A stretch of DNA of 64,000 bases from RZYP01 sp964386405 (GTDB lineage: Bacteria; Bacillota; Negativicutes; Acidaminococcales; Acidaminococcaceae). Below, piece after piece: positions 8,669-17,768 of this stretch. Under the pieces are notes generated by a model, which was given only the letters and a program-made list of their open reading frames with translations, was not told the origin of the DNA and did not search any database. Where the stretch lies: contig CAYLRW010000001.1 of the NCBI GenBank assembly GCA_964386405.1, positions 1-64,000 of the forward strand, read 5' to 3'. Positions within the stretch are counted from its first letter, which is position 1. Every line of letters begins with the position of its first letter. Made by a program: the position numbers and the translations under genes.

Positions 8669-9721
8669 ATGAAAAAACGAACACCAATTTCTGCTTTTAA
8701 TATTCCAATTGAAAAAATCAAATCCGGTTATTATAGCGATGACTATTTTCTGCGTACAGCTGAAATATTGAATAAAGATAATCATCACCCACGTATCCTC
8801 ATGCAAGTATTTCAACGTGAACATATAGTACTATGTGGAGTCGATGAAGCCATTGCAATTATTAAAAAGTGTGCCTTTAATCCAGAGAATATAACTATTC
8901 ACGCTTTACATGATGGTGATGAAGTTGCACCGTGGGAAACATTAATGACAATTGAAGGTGACTTAGCTGATTTTGCTCACTTAGAGACAGTATATCTTGG
9001 TATACTGGCAAGGCAAAGTCGTATTGCAACAAATGTACGACGTGCCGTTGAGGCTGCTAACGGCAAGCAAGTCCTTTTCTTTTCAGCCCGTTACGACTCT
9101 TACTTAACCCAGGAGCAAGACGGATACGCTGCCTTAATCGGAGGCATCAAAAGTTTTTCAACTGATGCGAATGCTGCAGCAGCTGGTCTTGAAGGACTAG
9201 GTACAATCCCTCATGCTCTTATTGCCACATATGGCGGTGATACTGTCGCTGCTACTGCTGCTTTCGATAAATATATTGATCCTTCTGTGAGCCGTATCGC
9301 GCTGGTCGACTTTGACAATGACTGCGTAAATACTTCTCTGGCAGTAGCCCGCAAATTAGGCAAAAAACTACAGGGAGTGCGCTTGGATACATCAAACAAT
9401 ATGGTTGATAGAACTATCCAATCTCAAATGGGCATTTTCCCTCCAACCGGTGTTTGCAAAGAATTAGTTGCAGCTGTCAGAAAAGCATTAGACGCTGAAG
9501 GATTTGACTATGTTAAAATAATAGTTTCTGGTGGTTTTGATGCTGCTAAGATTGCTGAATTCGAAAAACTTAGTGTTCCTGTTGATACCTATGCTATCGG
9601 CAGCAGTTTCTTTGATGGCAATATTAATTTTACTGCTGACATAGTGTTACGCGATGGCGTAGCTTGTGCCAAAGCTGGCAGAAAATATTTACCAAACAAC
9701 AAATTAGAGCTCGTTGATTAG
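8669..9721 (+). CDS. pncB: Nicotinate phosphoribosyltransferase
   Basis: A 350-residue enzyme of the short type that joins nicotinate and PRPP to nicotinate mononucleotide for NAD salvage. The N-terminal part has KSGYYSDDYF (about 20-29), which carries the family Tyr region. Family segments are ILARQSRIATN, FFSARYDSY, YGGDTVAATAAFDKY, ALVDFDNDC, VRLDTSNN and the phosphate-binding IVSGGFDAAKI. The start has a textbook AGGAGG 6 bases upstream. It is one of only two plus-strand genes in the window. It has its own promoter overlapping an inverted repeat that recurs at the satP gene, so its expression is probably tied to that regulator. Confidence 0.93.
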   Translation: MKKRTPISAFNIPIEKIKSGYYSDDYFLRTAEILNKDNHHPRILMQVFQREHIVLCGVDEAIAIIKKCAFNPENITIHALHDGDEVAPWETLMTIEGDLADFAHLETVYLGILARQSRIATNVRRAVEAANGKQVLFFSARYDSYLTQEQDGYAALIGGIKSFSTDANAAAAGLEGLGTIPHALIATYGGDTVAATAAFDKYIDPSVSRIALVDFDNDCVNTSLAVARKLGKKLQGVRLDTSNNMVDRTIQSQMGIFPPTGVCKELVAAVRKALDAEGFDYVKIIVSGGFDAAKIAEFEKLSVPVDTYAIGSSFFDGNINFTADIVLRDGVACAKAGRKYLPNNKLELVD

Positions 9722-9732
9722 TCTAAAAAAAC

Positions 9733-9769
9733 TAGAGGCGCTATCATAATACATATGATAGCGCCTCTA
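9733..9769. terminator. Bidirectional terminator between pncB and satP
   Basis: A perfect 15-bp hairpin (9733-9747 with 9755-9769, core GAGGCGCTATCAT) is flanked by an A run on the left and a T run on the right. It can end both pncB (plus) and the convergent satP transcript (minus). Confidence 0.92.
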
Positions 9770-9775
9770 AAATTT

Positions 9776-10399
9776 TTAAGCTCGTTTAAATATACCTAGT
9801 GGTTTCCCTAATGGCCAGAATTGGCGACCAAAGAAATTATTTAAGAAAATTGCACTTGCACCATACAAAGAAAGTAATGACACAATTAGTTCAGAATAAG
9901 CTGCCATTGTATGCGCCCAATGTCCACCAAAGCCTAGTGTATCCAATGTAAGTCCTAATAAAAGCAGATCAATAAATACCATGTCAGCAAATAAGAATAA
10001 ATTAGCTTCTGATGCGGCAATCGTACCTACACAGGCAAATAAAAAATAACCCAAAAAAGCAAAGCCAAGTGCCTTCGGATCAATACCGGCAGCCAAGCCT
10101 GCTCCGAAACAGCCCGCTTTTATCATCCAGCTCATTGCTACGCCGGACCAGAAGAAACCAAATGCACCAAAAATAGTTGCACCAAAAATGTTTTTGTGAC
10201 AAAAATCAAAGTATGAAGCCACTAATTGGGCAAATGAACCCATAACGAGAGCCCACGGAATTACCCAGGAAACGCCAGAGACGATACCAAGTTTTTGCGC
10301 TGAAGCGACCAGTGTCACAATTGCCAAACCTAACAACCCAAGCGGAGTTGGGTCTGCAACCGCGATTTGAACGTGTTGCGTAGAATTACTTGTACTCAT
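9776..10399 (-). CDS. satP: Acetate/succinate uptake transporter, AceTr (GPR1/FUN34/YaaH, SatP) family
   Basis: A 207-residue, six-helix membrane protein. The family signature NPAPLGL appears as DPTPLGLLGLA at about 16-26. The predicted helices begin near residues 20, 48, 72, 105, 135 and 165. E. coli SatP takes up acetate and succinate with protons; in a succinate-utilising member of Negativicutes this could be the dicarboxylate uptake step, which is inference. AAAGGAGG lies 7 bases before the ATG. The gene is monocistronic, between two terminators. It has a TTGACT/TAAACT promoter whose start region is covered by the inverted repeat shared with pncB. Confidence 0.88.
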   Translation of the reverse strand: MSTSNSTQHVQIAVADPTPLGLLGLAIVTLVASAQKLGIVSGVSWVIPWALVMGSFAQLVASYFDFCHKNIFGATIFGAFGFFWSGVAMSWMIKAGCFGAGLAAGIDPKALGFAFLGYFLFACVGTIAASEANLFLFADMVFIDLLLLGLTLDTLGFGGHWAHTMAAYSELIVSLLSLYGASAIFLNNFFGRQFWPLGKPLGIFKRA

Positions 10400-10420
10400 T
10401 AAAATGCCTCCTTTAAACTA

Positions 10421-10449
10421 TGCAAGTAATTATAACCGTTTTACTTACA
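10421..10449. promoter_or_regulatory. Inverted-repeat operator over the satP transcription start
   Basis: TGCAAGTAA (10421-10429) and TTACTTACA (10441-10449) form a 9-bp inverted repeat with one mismatch and an 11-base spacer. The left arm is identical to that of the repeat at 8548-8575. It covers the expected start point of the promoter at 10455-10483 (start near 10448), the classic position of a repressor site. Confidence 0.6.
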
Positions 10450-10454
10450 TATAG

Positions 10455-10483
10455 AGTTTAAAGATAAATTGCAAAAAAGTCAA
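10455..10483 (-). promoter_or_regulatory. Predicted satP promoter
   Basis: TTGACT (10478-10483), a 17-base spacer and TAAACT (10455-10460) on the minus strand, about 55 bases upstream of satP. The same two hexamers with the same spacing form the promoter of the zinc-ribbon gene at 20374-20402. Confidence 0.75.
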
Positions 10484-10532
10484 TTAATTCTTAATATCTG
10501 TAAAAAAAAATCAAATTTTTCAGATATATAAG

Positions 10533-10606
10533 AAAAAGCCCTTTCATTTAGCTATGAGAATTGTTAATATTCTATAAAAATTCTTATAGCGCTGAAAGGG
10601 CTTTTT
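10533..10606 (-). terminator. Long-stem terminator after the M16 peptidase gene
   Basis: Arms 10533-10546 and 10593-10606 (AAAAAGCCCTTTCA and its complement) pair perfectly. Inside them a second imperfect stem pairs GCTATGAGAAT with ATTCTTATAGC through G-U pairs. T runs lie on both outer sides. It separates the M16 gene from the satP promoter. Confidence 0.9.
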
Positions 10607-10611
10607 TTATA

Positions 10612-13536
10612 TTATATATACATAATTTTTGTAAAAATATCCTTGTTTTTTTCAAGGCTAGACTTGCTGCCAACTACACAATAGTAGTTCTCTTGCAAGA
10701 CATCTCTGACTAATGTTGCTAATTTTTTAATATCATCATTTGTAACTTCAATAACTTCCATACGTTCTTTCTGACGCATATCATCAGAAATTTCCTTTAA
10801 AGCCATAATACATGCTCTTTCCAGCAGCATAGAATTTGTTAATGGCGTATCCATACCACTTACAGTGCCAATAACATATTTTTTTAATTCACGTTCACTT
10901 ACAGAAAAATTTGCCAGATATGCTGGTAAATCACGATATATTTGCAAGGTTTTATCCAAATTAGGATCACGATAAGAAGTAAAATACGCAATACCGTTAC
11001 GTTCAAACCTGGCATTTGCGCCATAGGCACCACCTTGTACGCGTACCCTATTCCATAAATAGTCATAGCGAAGTATTGTTTCTAAAACTTTCATAGCGCC
11101 AGTATATTCATAGCCAAATTTCCTATAATCTCCTCCGGCCGCCACATACTGAACTTTTCCACTGGTAACGATTCCTTCGTTAATCTGTGTTAAAGAAATC
11201 TTTTGAGGTTTTTTACCAGCGTAAGTAGACTTTGGTAACAACGCCATGAATTCATCAGCAGCAATTGATACTTTTTCGCGGTCTAATTCTTCACAAGAAA
11301 AAGCAAAAAGACATTTACTGCTATGGAAAAGTACTCCAAGTAATTCTCGGAACTTACTTTGCAGTACAGGAAATTCTTCTTCAAAATTGGCTATAAGCTT
11401 TTTAATGAAATGATAATAACTCAGATGATCTTGCTCATTCACACGGGAAACGGGTGAAAAATATGCGCATAGTCTTGAACAAGCTATGCTTTGTCCCCTA
11501 TTAAAAAATTGACTATCCCAATCAGTATTAATTTCATTAGCAATTTCCCAGATGCGTTTGCGGTTATCAAAACTACTTGTTAAAGCAACATTGCGCAATA
11601 TAGAAAAAAGTTTATCAATTTTAGCGGTAAGTACTTTCGCCTGAACGGTAAAACAAATTGAATAATCGTCAGTCCGATTCTGGTTAGAATAAGCAGACAG
11701 TTGGAAGCCAATGCCACCTGTATCTTTGTTAGTAGCAGTAGCCAGCGATTGGTAGCTATAATCAGCTGTATCTACTTTACCAAGCACATCAGTTAATAAA
11801 AAGGCATATGGCAACATTTCTGAATCGATACCAGAAAGATCAAAATACCAATTTAGATATGCTATTTTATTAGTTTGTCCTTGTAAATACAGCTTTGTTA
11901 AATTCCCATTTTCAGTTCTGTCTGGCATTATTGGTTCTACTTGATGCCGCAGATCGCTACGCTCTAAGACAGGTATTGACTCCATTGCCACTGGGTCATC
12001 AGGAGAAGTCTGTTTTTCTTGCAATACTCTTGTTTGTTCAACAAGACCTCTAATTTCTTCCGTACTTAATTCAGATTTAATCTTAGCTAATTTACTGAGT
12101 GCCTTCATGTGTTCTTGTTGTTCTTTTCCTTGTTCCGGTCGCAGTGTAATTAAAACTTTGTGCGTATTATCAAGAATATAATTTTCAATGAGCTGTTCAT
12201 AATATCTTGTATTTAAACCATTTCTGAGTTCCTGCAACAAATCTTCAAATCTCAGGCAATCAAAAGGATTACCATCATATAACCAGCTGTCCATGCAACT
12301 TATCCCGTAAATTAAACCCTTAGGATATATGCCAAAATCCGCCTCACGAAGTTTAAACTCTAAAGAATTTAGAGCAGCTTCCAGCAATTCTTTGTCTATG
12401 CCCTTTATTGTAATATCTTGCAAAGTTTTATAGGTTACGCTAATAAATTTATCCCGCATTTCGGGTTCGGAACCTGCAACTTTAACTGAAAAAATAGGCT
12501 GTAAATAGCTGCCAGCATACGTGCCACCAATATCGGAACCAATGCCTGCTTCCATGAGAGCCAATTTTAGAGGGGCAGAATTTGATTCCAAAAGAACTGA
12601 TTCTAATAAGCGCATTGCCGTAGCAGTCTTTAAATCTGTGGCCTTGCCCACTACAATATGGAGTTCATGATAGGTTTTTCCCTTTATATCCTCATTATCA
12701 CCAACCGGATAAGTAGCTTCAACATCTTTAGTTCGCACAAAAGGTTTTTGAATGGATATGGCTGAGTTGACTTGTCCATTTTTTGTAAAATTATTTAAAT
12801 ATTCATGGTCAAGAAACTCCAAGGTTTTAAGGATATCAAGATCACCATATAAATAAATATAAGCATTTTCAGGACTATAGTAGGTTTGGTGAAAATTCAA
12901 AAATTGCTCTTGTGTTAGTTCCGGTATTGAATCTGGATGACCACCAGATTCAAAACGGTATGCTGTATCAGGGAACAATGCACGCATCGATTCATAATCC
13001 AGCAAAGCATCCGCCGATGAAAATACACCTTTCATTTCATTATAGACAACACCATTATATTTTAAGGAGTCATTTTCATCATTTACTGAGTAATGCCAGC
13101 CTTCTTGCAAAAGTGTATATTTATTTTCATAGATTAACGGATAAAATACTGCGTCAAGATATACATCCATCAAATTATGAAAATCCTTGTCATTGCGGCT
13201 AGCTACAGGATACATAGTCTTATCTGGATATGTCATCGCATTTAAAAATGTATTCATCGAACCTTTGACTAACTCAACAAATGGTTCTTTCAATCTATAT
13301 TTACGTGAGCCACATAAAACAGAATGCTCCAGAATATGCGCCACACCTGAATCATCATTTGGAGGAGTTCTAAAGCTTATTGAAAAAACTTTGTTATCAT
13401 CCTTGTTGCCTACGTATAGAAGTTTCGCACCACTTTTGACATGTTCCAATATAAAAGCATCAGCCTTTAATTCCTCAATAAACGTAGTCTTTTTAACAGC
13501 AAATCCAAAATATACTCTATCATTATCTAACTTCAT
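10612..13536 (-). CDS. M16C-family zinc metallopeptidase (presequence-protease/insulinase-like)
   Basis: A 974-residue single-chain M16 peptidase of the PreP type, which degrades unfolded peptides inside a closed two-half chamber. The inverted zinc motif HILEH is at about residue 67-71, and the distal Glu ligand region is NEMKGVF near 150. The C-terminal half has the usual inactive M16 repeats and the substrate-clamping motif RVQGGAYGANA near 830. Length is normal for the family (about 970). GGGAGG lies 5 bases before the ATG. It appears monocistronic and is followed by a strong terminator. No signal peptide is seen, so it is probably a cytoplasmic oligopeptidase. Confidence 0.93.
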   Translation of the reverse strand: MKLDNDRVYFGFAVKKTTFIEELKADAFILEHVKSGAKLLYVGNKDDNKVFSISFRTPPNDDSGVAHILEHSVLCGSRKYRLKEPFVELVKGSMNTFLNAMTYPDKTMYPVASRNDKDFHNLMDVYLDAVFYPLIYENKYTLLQEGWHYSVNDENDSLKYNGVVYNEMKGVFSSADALLDYESMRALFPDTAYRFESGGHPDSIPELTQEQFLNFHQTYYSPENAYIYLYGDLDILKTLEFLDHEYLNNFTKNGQVNSAISIQKPFVRTKDVEATYPVGDNEDIKGKTYHELHIVVGKATDLKTATAMRLLESVLLESNSAPLKLALMEAGIGSDIGGTYAGSYLQPIFSVKVAGSEPEMRDKFISVTYKTLQDITIKGIDKELLEAALNSLEFKLREADFGIYPKGLIYGISCMDSWLYDGNPFDCLRFEDLLQELRNGLNTRYYEQLIENYILDNTHKVLITLRPEQGKEQQEHMKALSKLAKIKSELSTEEIRGLVEQTRVLQEKQTSPDDPVAMESIPVLERSDLRHQVEPIMPDRTENGNLTKLYLQGQTNKIAYLNWYFDLSGIDSEMLPYAFLLTDVLGKVDTADYSYQSLATATNKDTGGIGFQLSAYSNQNRTDDYSICFTVQAKVLTAKIDKLFSILRNVALTSSFDNRKRIWEIANEINTDWDSQFFNRGQSIACSRLCAYFSPVSRVNEQDHLSYYHFIKKLIANFEEEFPVLQSKFRELLGVLFHSSKCLFAFSCEELDREKVSIAADEFMALLPKSTYAGKKPQKISLTQINEGIVTSGKVQYVAAGGDYRKFGYEYTGAMKVLETILRYDYLWNRVRVQGGAYGANARFERNGIAYFTSYRDPNLDKTLQIYRDLPAYLANFSVSERELKKYVIGTVSGMDTPLTNSMLLERACIMALKEISDDMRQKERMEVIEVTNDDIKKLATLVRDVLQENYYCVVGSKSSLEKNKDIFTKIMYI

Positions 13537-13761
13537 GTTTACCTCCCTATAACTTAATTTAAAACCTCTGAAACATTATAACTTTCATGTAATATTTTAC
13601 CACAATTGTGTCATTTACTCATACTCAATTAGCTGTCAATAAATAATCACTAATTATTACTACACTATTGATTAATCCCGAAAATTAACATAAAATATCA
13701 TTAAAGCGTCTTTGTGAAGTTTTTTTGACATAATAGTGACATCATTAAAGGGGGCAATCAT

Positions 13762-13929
13762 ATGGAATTATCTCGTTTTACTCTAAGAGTCCATCCCGTA
13801 ATTCTTAAAAAGCTCAAAATTATTGCTGACAACAACGGCCGTTCAGTTAATAAAGAAATTGAGCAAATTTTAAAATGGATTGTTGATGATTACGAAAACA
13901 AATGCGGCAAAATAAAGATTGATGACTAA
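13762..13929 (+). CDS. Small Arc-family ribbon-helix-helix DNA-binding protein
   Basis: A 55-residue plus-strand frame (ATG 13762, TAA 13927-13929) with AAGGGGG 7 bases upstream. It begins MELSRFTLRVHPVILKKLK and continues IADNNGRSVNKEIEQIL. This is the Arc-type ribbon-helix-helix pattern: a beta strand with alternating polar residues, helix A, then the NGRSVNKEI turn and helix B. Arc proteins bind DNA as dimers or tetramers and act as repressors. There is no toxin gene next to it, so it is not an evident antitoxin. Its stop codon is part of the left arm of the following terminator. The target is unknown; the intergenic repeats at the pncB and satP promoters are one possibility with no direct support. 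Confidence 0.8.
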   Translation: MELSRFTLRVHPVILKKLKIIADNNGRSVNKEIEQILKWIVDDYENKCGKIKIDD

Positions 13930-13964
13930 AAGTGGCCTGCATCATAGTGATGCAGGCCACTTTT
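13928..13964. terminator. Bidirectional terminator between the Arc gene and purL
   Basis: A perfect 17-bp hairpin (13928-13944 with 13948-13964, core GTGGCCTGCATCA) with a 3-base loop and A/T tracts on both sides. It serves the plus-strand Arc gene and the convergent purL transcript. Confidence 0.93.
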
Positions 13965-13977
13965 TTAATTTTGCCGG

Positions 13978-16900
13978 TTAATCGAAATATTTAACACCAG
14001 AAATGAATATTTTTTGGTCTTTATTTCCATGAATATTTTTCATGAGACCAGGAACATAGCGTTCTGAATGACCCATTTTACCAAAGACACGGCCATCAGG
14101 ACTAGTAATACCTTCGACAGCATACAGAGAGCCATTGGGATTAAATGGCATTTGCATGGTTGGTGCACCATTTTGATCCACATATTGAGTAGCAATCTGT
14201 CCATTTGCAAACAGCCGCTTTATTTCAGCTTCTGGAGCATAAAAACGGCCTTCTCCATGTGAAACAGCTATAGAATGAATATCGCCAGGCTCAACAAAAT
14301 TAAGCCAAGGAGATTTATTGGAAATGATTTTTGTTTCTACAATTTGCGAAACGTGCCGTCCTATCTTATTAAAGGTAAGCGTTGGAGAATCCTGGCGCAT
14401 ATCAACTATTTCACCATAAGGTACCAATCCAAGCTTGATAAGTGCCTGGAAACCATTACAAATACCAAGCATCAAACCATCACGTTCTTGTAATAAAGTA
14501 TTAACAGCTTCCTGAATTTTCTTGTTACGGAACATGGTGGCAATAAATTTGCCGGAACCGTCCGGTTCATCACCGGCACTAAATCCGCCAGGCAACATCA
14601 AAATCTGGCAATTATTAATCATTTTAACCATTGTATCAATTGAATCATTGATTGCTGCAGCAGTTAAGTTCCTTACAACAAATACCTCCGCAATACCACC
14701 AGCAGCCTCAAAGGCAGCTGCAGTATCGTATTCACAATTTATGCCAGGGAACACAGGAATAAACACACGCGGCTTAGCAATAGAATAAGGAGCCGTCAAC
14801 GGTAATGATTCCTTGTATAACGGTTGATTGATCTCTGCAACCTTTGCTCCGGCATCTACAATACGCGGGAAAATTGTTTCCAGAGGTTTCAAATATGCAC
14901 TTGTAATATTGTCTAAAGTAATTTCTGTTTCATTCAATGAAATAAGCTTAGAATTAGTCAAATGACCAAGATTAATATATTCAATATCAGCAAACAGGTC
15001 TTCTGGTGAAAGTCCATCAGCCAACTCTACTACGAAGCCTCCTGGCTGCAATGTGAATAAGCTATCAGTATCATTGAAAGGTTTTATAAATTCAAATCCG
15101 AGACTGTTGCCCAAACACATAACAGATACTGCTGCAGCAATACCGCCCTCTTTTATTACCCCTACTGAGGCAACTTTATTTGCTATGATAGCCTGATGAA
15201 GAACTCTGAGATTCTTACGCAAAACTTCAAAATCAATAACCTCATGTTCGTCACGAGGTGCAGCAATAAAGATCACATTGTTGCCTGCAGTCTTAAACTC
15301 CGTAGAAATTGCCTTTTCGCTATCAATAACGGAAACAGCAAAAGATACAAGTGTTGGCGGCACTGTCTTATCCATAAATGTACCTGACATACTGTCTTTA
15401 CCACCAATTGCGGCAATTTCCAAAGCATCCTGCGCCATGAAAGCTCCTAAAAGCGCACTAAATGGTTGCCCCCAGGTTTCTGTATTATTCAGTTTAGGGA
15501 AATATTCCTGCAATGTAAGATGAATTTTATCAGGATCAGCGCCTAAAGCAACTGCACGACAAACTGATTCAACAACTGCGTACATTGCGCCATGGAAAGG
15601 GCTCCAGCAGGCAACTTCCGGATTATAGCCACAGGCCATAACAGATGCAGCATTAGTTATCCCCTTCAGTACAGGCAGACGTGCAACCATACCTTCAGTT
15701 GGTGTTAATTGATTCTTGCCTCCAAATGGCATTAATACTGTTCCTCTGCCAATCGTGCTGTCGAATCTCTCTGAAAGTCCCTTTTGGCTGCATACATTCA
15801 GCCTGGAGAGATTTGCTAACCAAGACTGTTCCAAATTATTCTCAACAACACAGGATGGTACTTTATTGAAAATGCAGGTCTCAGTAAGCTCTTTTACACA
15901 AATATCGGTTTTTTGAGCAACACCGTTTGTGTTAAGAAAAGCTCTGGACAAATCAACAATTCTTTCACCGCGCCAGTACATAACAAGACGCGGATTAGAA
16001 GAAACTTCCGCTACAACAGTGGCTTCCAGATTTTCTTTATCTGCAAAGCCAATAAATTTCTCCCAATCTTTTGCTTCAATAACTAGTGCCATACGTTCCT
16101 GAGATTCAGATATGGCAAGCTCCGTACCATCAAGACCTTCATATTTTTTAGGAACTTTGTCCAGATTAATTACCAAACCATCAGTAAGTTCTCCGCATGC
16201 AACAGATACACCGCCCGCACCAAAGTCATTACAGCGTTTTATCAATTTAGCAACTTCGGGGTTTCGGAAAAGGCGTTGAATTTTTCTTTCTGTAGGTGGA
16301 TTACCTTTTTGAACTTCTGCACCGCAGGAAAGCAATGATTCAATGGTATGTTCTTTTGATGAGCCTGTTGCTCCACCACAGCCATCACGACCAGTCCGGC
16401 CGCCTAATAAGATAATCAAATCACCTTCAGCAGGTGTTTCTCTACGCACATTTTTACGCGGAACAGCTCCAATTACGGCGCCTAATTCCATACGTTTCGC
16501 AACGAAATTGTCATGATAATATTCCTGAACATGTCCAGTCGCAAGACCAATCTGGTTGCCATAGGAGCTATAGCCGCTGGCAGCACCAATAGTGATTTTC
16601 CGTTGTGGCAACTTGCCTGGTAACGTGTCTTCAATTGGAGTCCTCGGATCGGCAGCACCGGTTACACGCATTGCCTGATAAACATAGGCTCTTCCCGATA
16701 ATGGATCGCGAATTGCACCGCCCAGACAAGTAGCAGCGCCACCAAAAGGCTCTATCTCTGTGGGATGATTATGTGTTTCATTTTTAAACATAACAAGCCA
16801 CTCTTCATTTTTACCATCAATCTCAATAGGCACGATTATGCTGCAAGCATTAATTTCGTCAGAAACGTCCAAATCTGCAAGCTTGCCTTCACTGCGCAGT

Positions 16901-17754
16901 TTTTTCATGCCAACAACGGCAATATCCATCAAGGTAACAGGGCGCTCAGTTTTTGTACCATAAATTTTATCCCTTACTTCCATATAACGATCATAAGCAG
17001 TTTGAATAGGTTGATTATAAACACCAGGTGCAATTTCAACATCCTCAATTTCTGTCATGAATGTTGTATGGCGGCAATGGTCAGACCAATATGTATCAAG
17101 CACCTTTATTTCAGTAATCGTTGGAGGACGGTTTTCTTCCTGAAAATATTTTTGACAAAATAATAAATCTTCCAAATCCATAGCTAGTCCGCTATCAATT
17201 CGGAATGACTCCATTTCAGAACGTGTGAGATTGTTAAAATCCTTTAATACTGCGACTCTGGCCGGCTCTTCACAAGTGGTTTGCAAAGTAGCTGGTTTTT
17301 CCCAGGAGGCTTCTCTGGCTTCAATTGGGTTAATGCAGTATTTTTTTATACGCTCCATATCGGCATCAGATATTTCGCCCTCGAAGATGTAAACTTTAGC
17401 ATTTGCAATCATCGGTTTTTCTTTTTGGGTAATCAGCTGAACACATTGTTCCGCAAAATCTTCCCTTTGATCATACTGTCCGGGAAGCAATTCAATGACA
17501 AAACTTTTTGCATTTTTGTCCAAAATAAGTTCTTCTTCAAAAAGCATATCTACTGGCGGCTCTGATAAAACATGTTGGCTGGCTTCCAAAAATTCCTCAT
17601 CTGTAAGGCCAAGAACATCATAACGATTGAGAATACGCATGCTTTTAATATTATTGAGCCCAAGATTCTGTTTTAAATCCGCAAGCAGTTCCTGCGCTTC
17701 TATTGCAAATTCAGGTCTCTTTTCCACAAATACTCTCTTGATTTTGTTGCTCAT
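13978..17754 (-). CDS. purL: Phosphoribosylformylglycinamidine synthase, single-chain large form
   Basis: A 1258-residue FGAM synthase, the fourth step of purine synthesis, with the glutaminase fused to the synthetase. The first 170 residues hold the PurS-like domain. Synthetase segments include FKNETHNHPTEIEPFGGAATCLGG and GAGGVSVACGELTDG. The glutaminase domain from about 1000 has the nucleophile Cys in LGICNGFQALIKLG and the His/Glu in VSHGEGRF. Many Firmicutes use separate PurS, PurL and PurQ; the large form is found in some Clostridia and Negativicutes. No other pur gene is near. The ATG at 17754 is preferred because GGAGG lies 6 bases upstream, while the ATG at 17760 directly abuts it. 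Confidence 0.96.
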   Translation of the reverse strand: MSNKIKRVFVEKRPEFAIEAQELLADLKQNLGLNNIKSMRILNRYDVLGLTDEEFLEASQHVLSEPPVDMLFEEELILDKNAKSFVIELLPGQYDQREDFAEQCVQLITQKEKPMIANAKVYIFEGEISDADMERIKKYCINPIEAREASWEKPATLQTTCEEPARVAVLKDFNNLTRSEMESFRIDSGLAMDLEDLLFCQKYFQEENRPPTITEIKVLDTYWSDHCRHTTFMTEIEDVEIAPGVYNQPIQTAYDRYMEVRDKIYGTKTERPVTLMDIAVVGMKKLRSEGKLADLDVSDEINACSIIVPIEIDGKNEEWLVMFKNETHNHPTEIEPFGGAATCLGGAIRDPLSGRAYVYQAMRVTGAADPRTPIEDTLPGKLPQRKITIGAASGYSSYGNQIGLATGHVQEYYHDNFVAKRMELGAVIGAVPRKNVRRETPAEGDLIILLGGRTGRDGCGGATGSSKEHTIESLLSCGAEVQKGNPPTERKIQRLFRNPEVAKLIKRCNDFGAGGVSVACGELTDGLVINLDKVPKKYEGLDGTELAISESQERMALVIEAKDWEKFIGFADKENLEATVVAEVSSNPRLVMYWRGERIVDLSRAFLNTNGVAQKTDICVKELTETCIFNKVPSCVVENNLEQSWLANLSRLNVCSQKGLSERFDSTIGRGTVLMPFGGKNQLTPTEGMVARLPVLKGITNAASVMACGYNPEVACWSPFHGAMYAVVESVCRAVALGADPDKIHLTLQEYFPKLNNTETWGQPFSALLGAFMAQDALEIAAIGGKDSMSGTFMDKTVPPTLVSFAVSVIDSEKAISTEFKTAGNNVIFIAAPRDEHEVIDFEVLRKNLRVLHQAIIANKVASVGVIKEGGIAAAVSVMCLGNSLGFEFIKPFNDTDSLFTLQPGGFVVELADGLSPEDLFADIEYINLGHLTNSKLISLNETEITLDNITSAYLKPLETIFPRIVDAGAKVAEINQPLYKESLPLTAPYSIAKPRVFIPVFPGINCEYDTAAAFEAAGGIAEVFVVRNLTAAAINDSIDTMVKMINNCQILMLPGGFSAGDEPDGSGKFIATMFRNKKIQEAVNTLLQERDGLMLGICNGFQALIKLGLVPYGEIVDMRQDSPTLTFNKIGRHVSQIVETKIISNKSPWLNFVEPGDIHSIAVSHGEGRFYAPEAEIKRLFANGQIATQYVDQNGAPTMQMPFNPNGSLYAVEGITSPDGRVFGKMGHSERYVPGLMKNIHGNKDQKIFISGVKYFD

Positions 17755-17768
17755 ATTCATCCTCCAAA

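Noticed and set aside
10421..10449. CcpA catabolite (cre-like) site in the satP promoter
   Set aside because: The middle of the repeat, GTAAAACGGTTATA, resembles a cre site but lacks the conserved first TG; the flanking inverted repeat shared with pncB explains the sequence better.
13978..17754. Several plus-strand frames inside purL, and similar antisense frames inside topA, mutS, pnp and others
   Set aside because: They lack ribosome sites and recognisable domains and lie wholly inside well-supported minus-strand genes.
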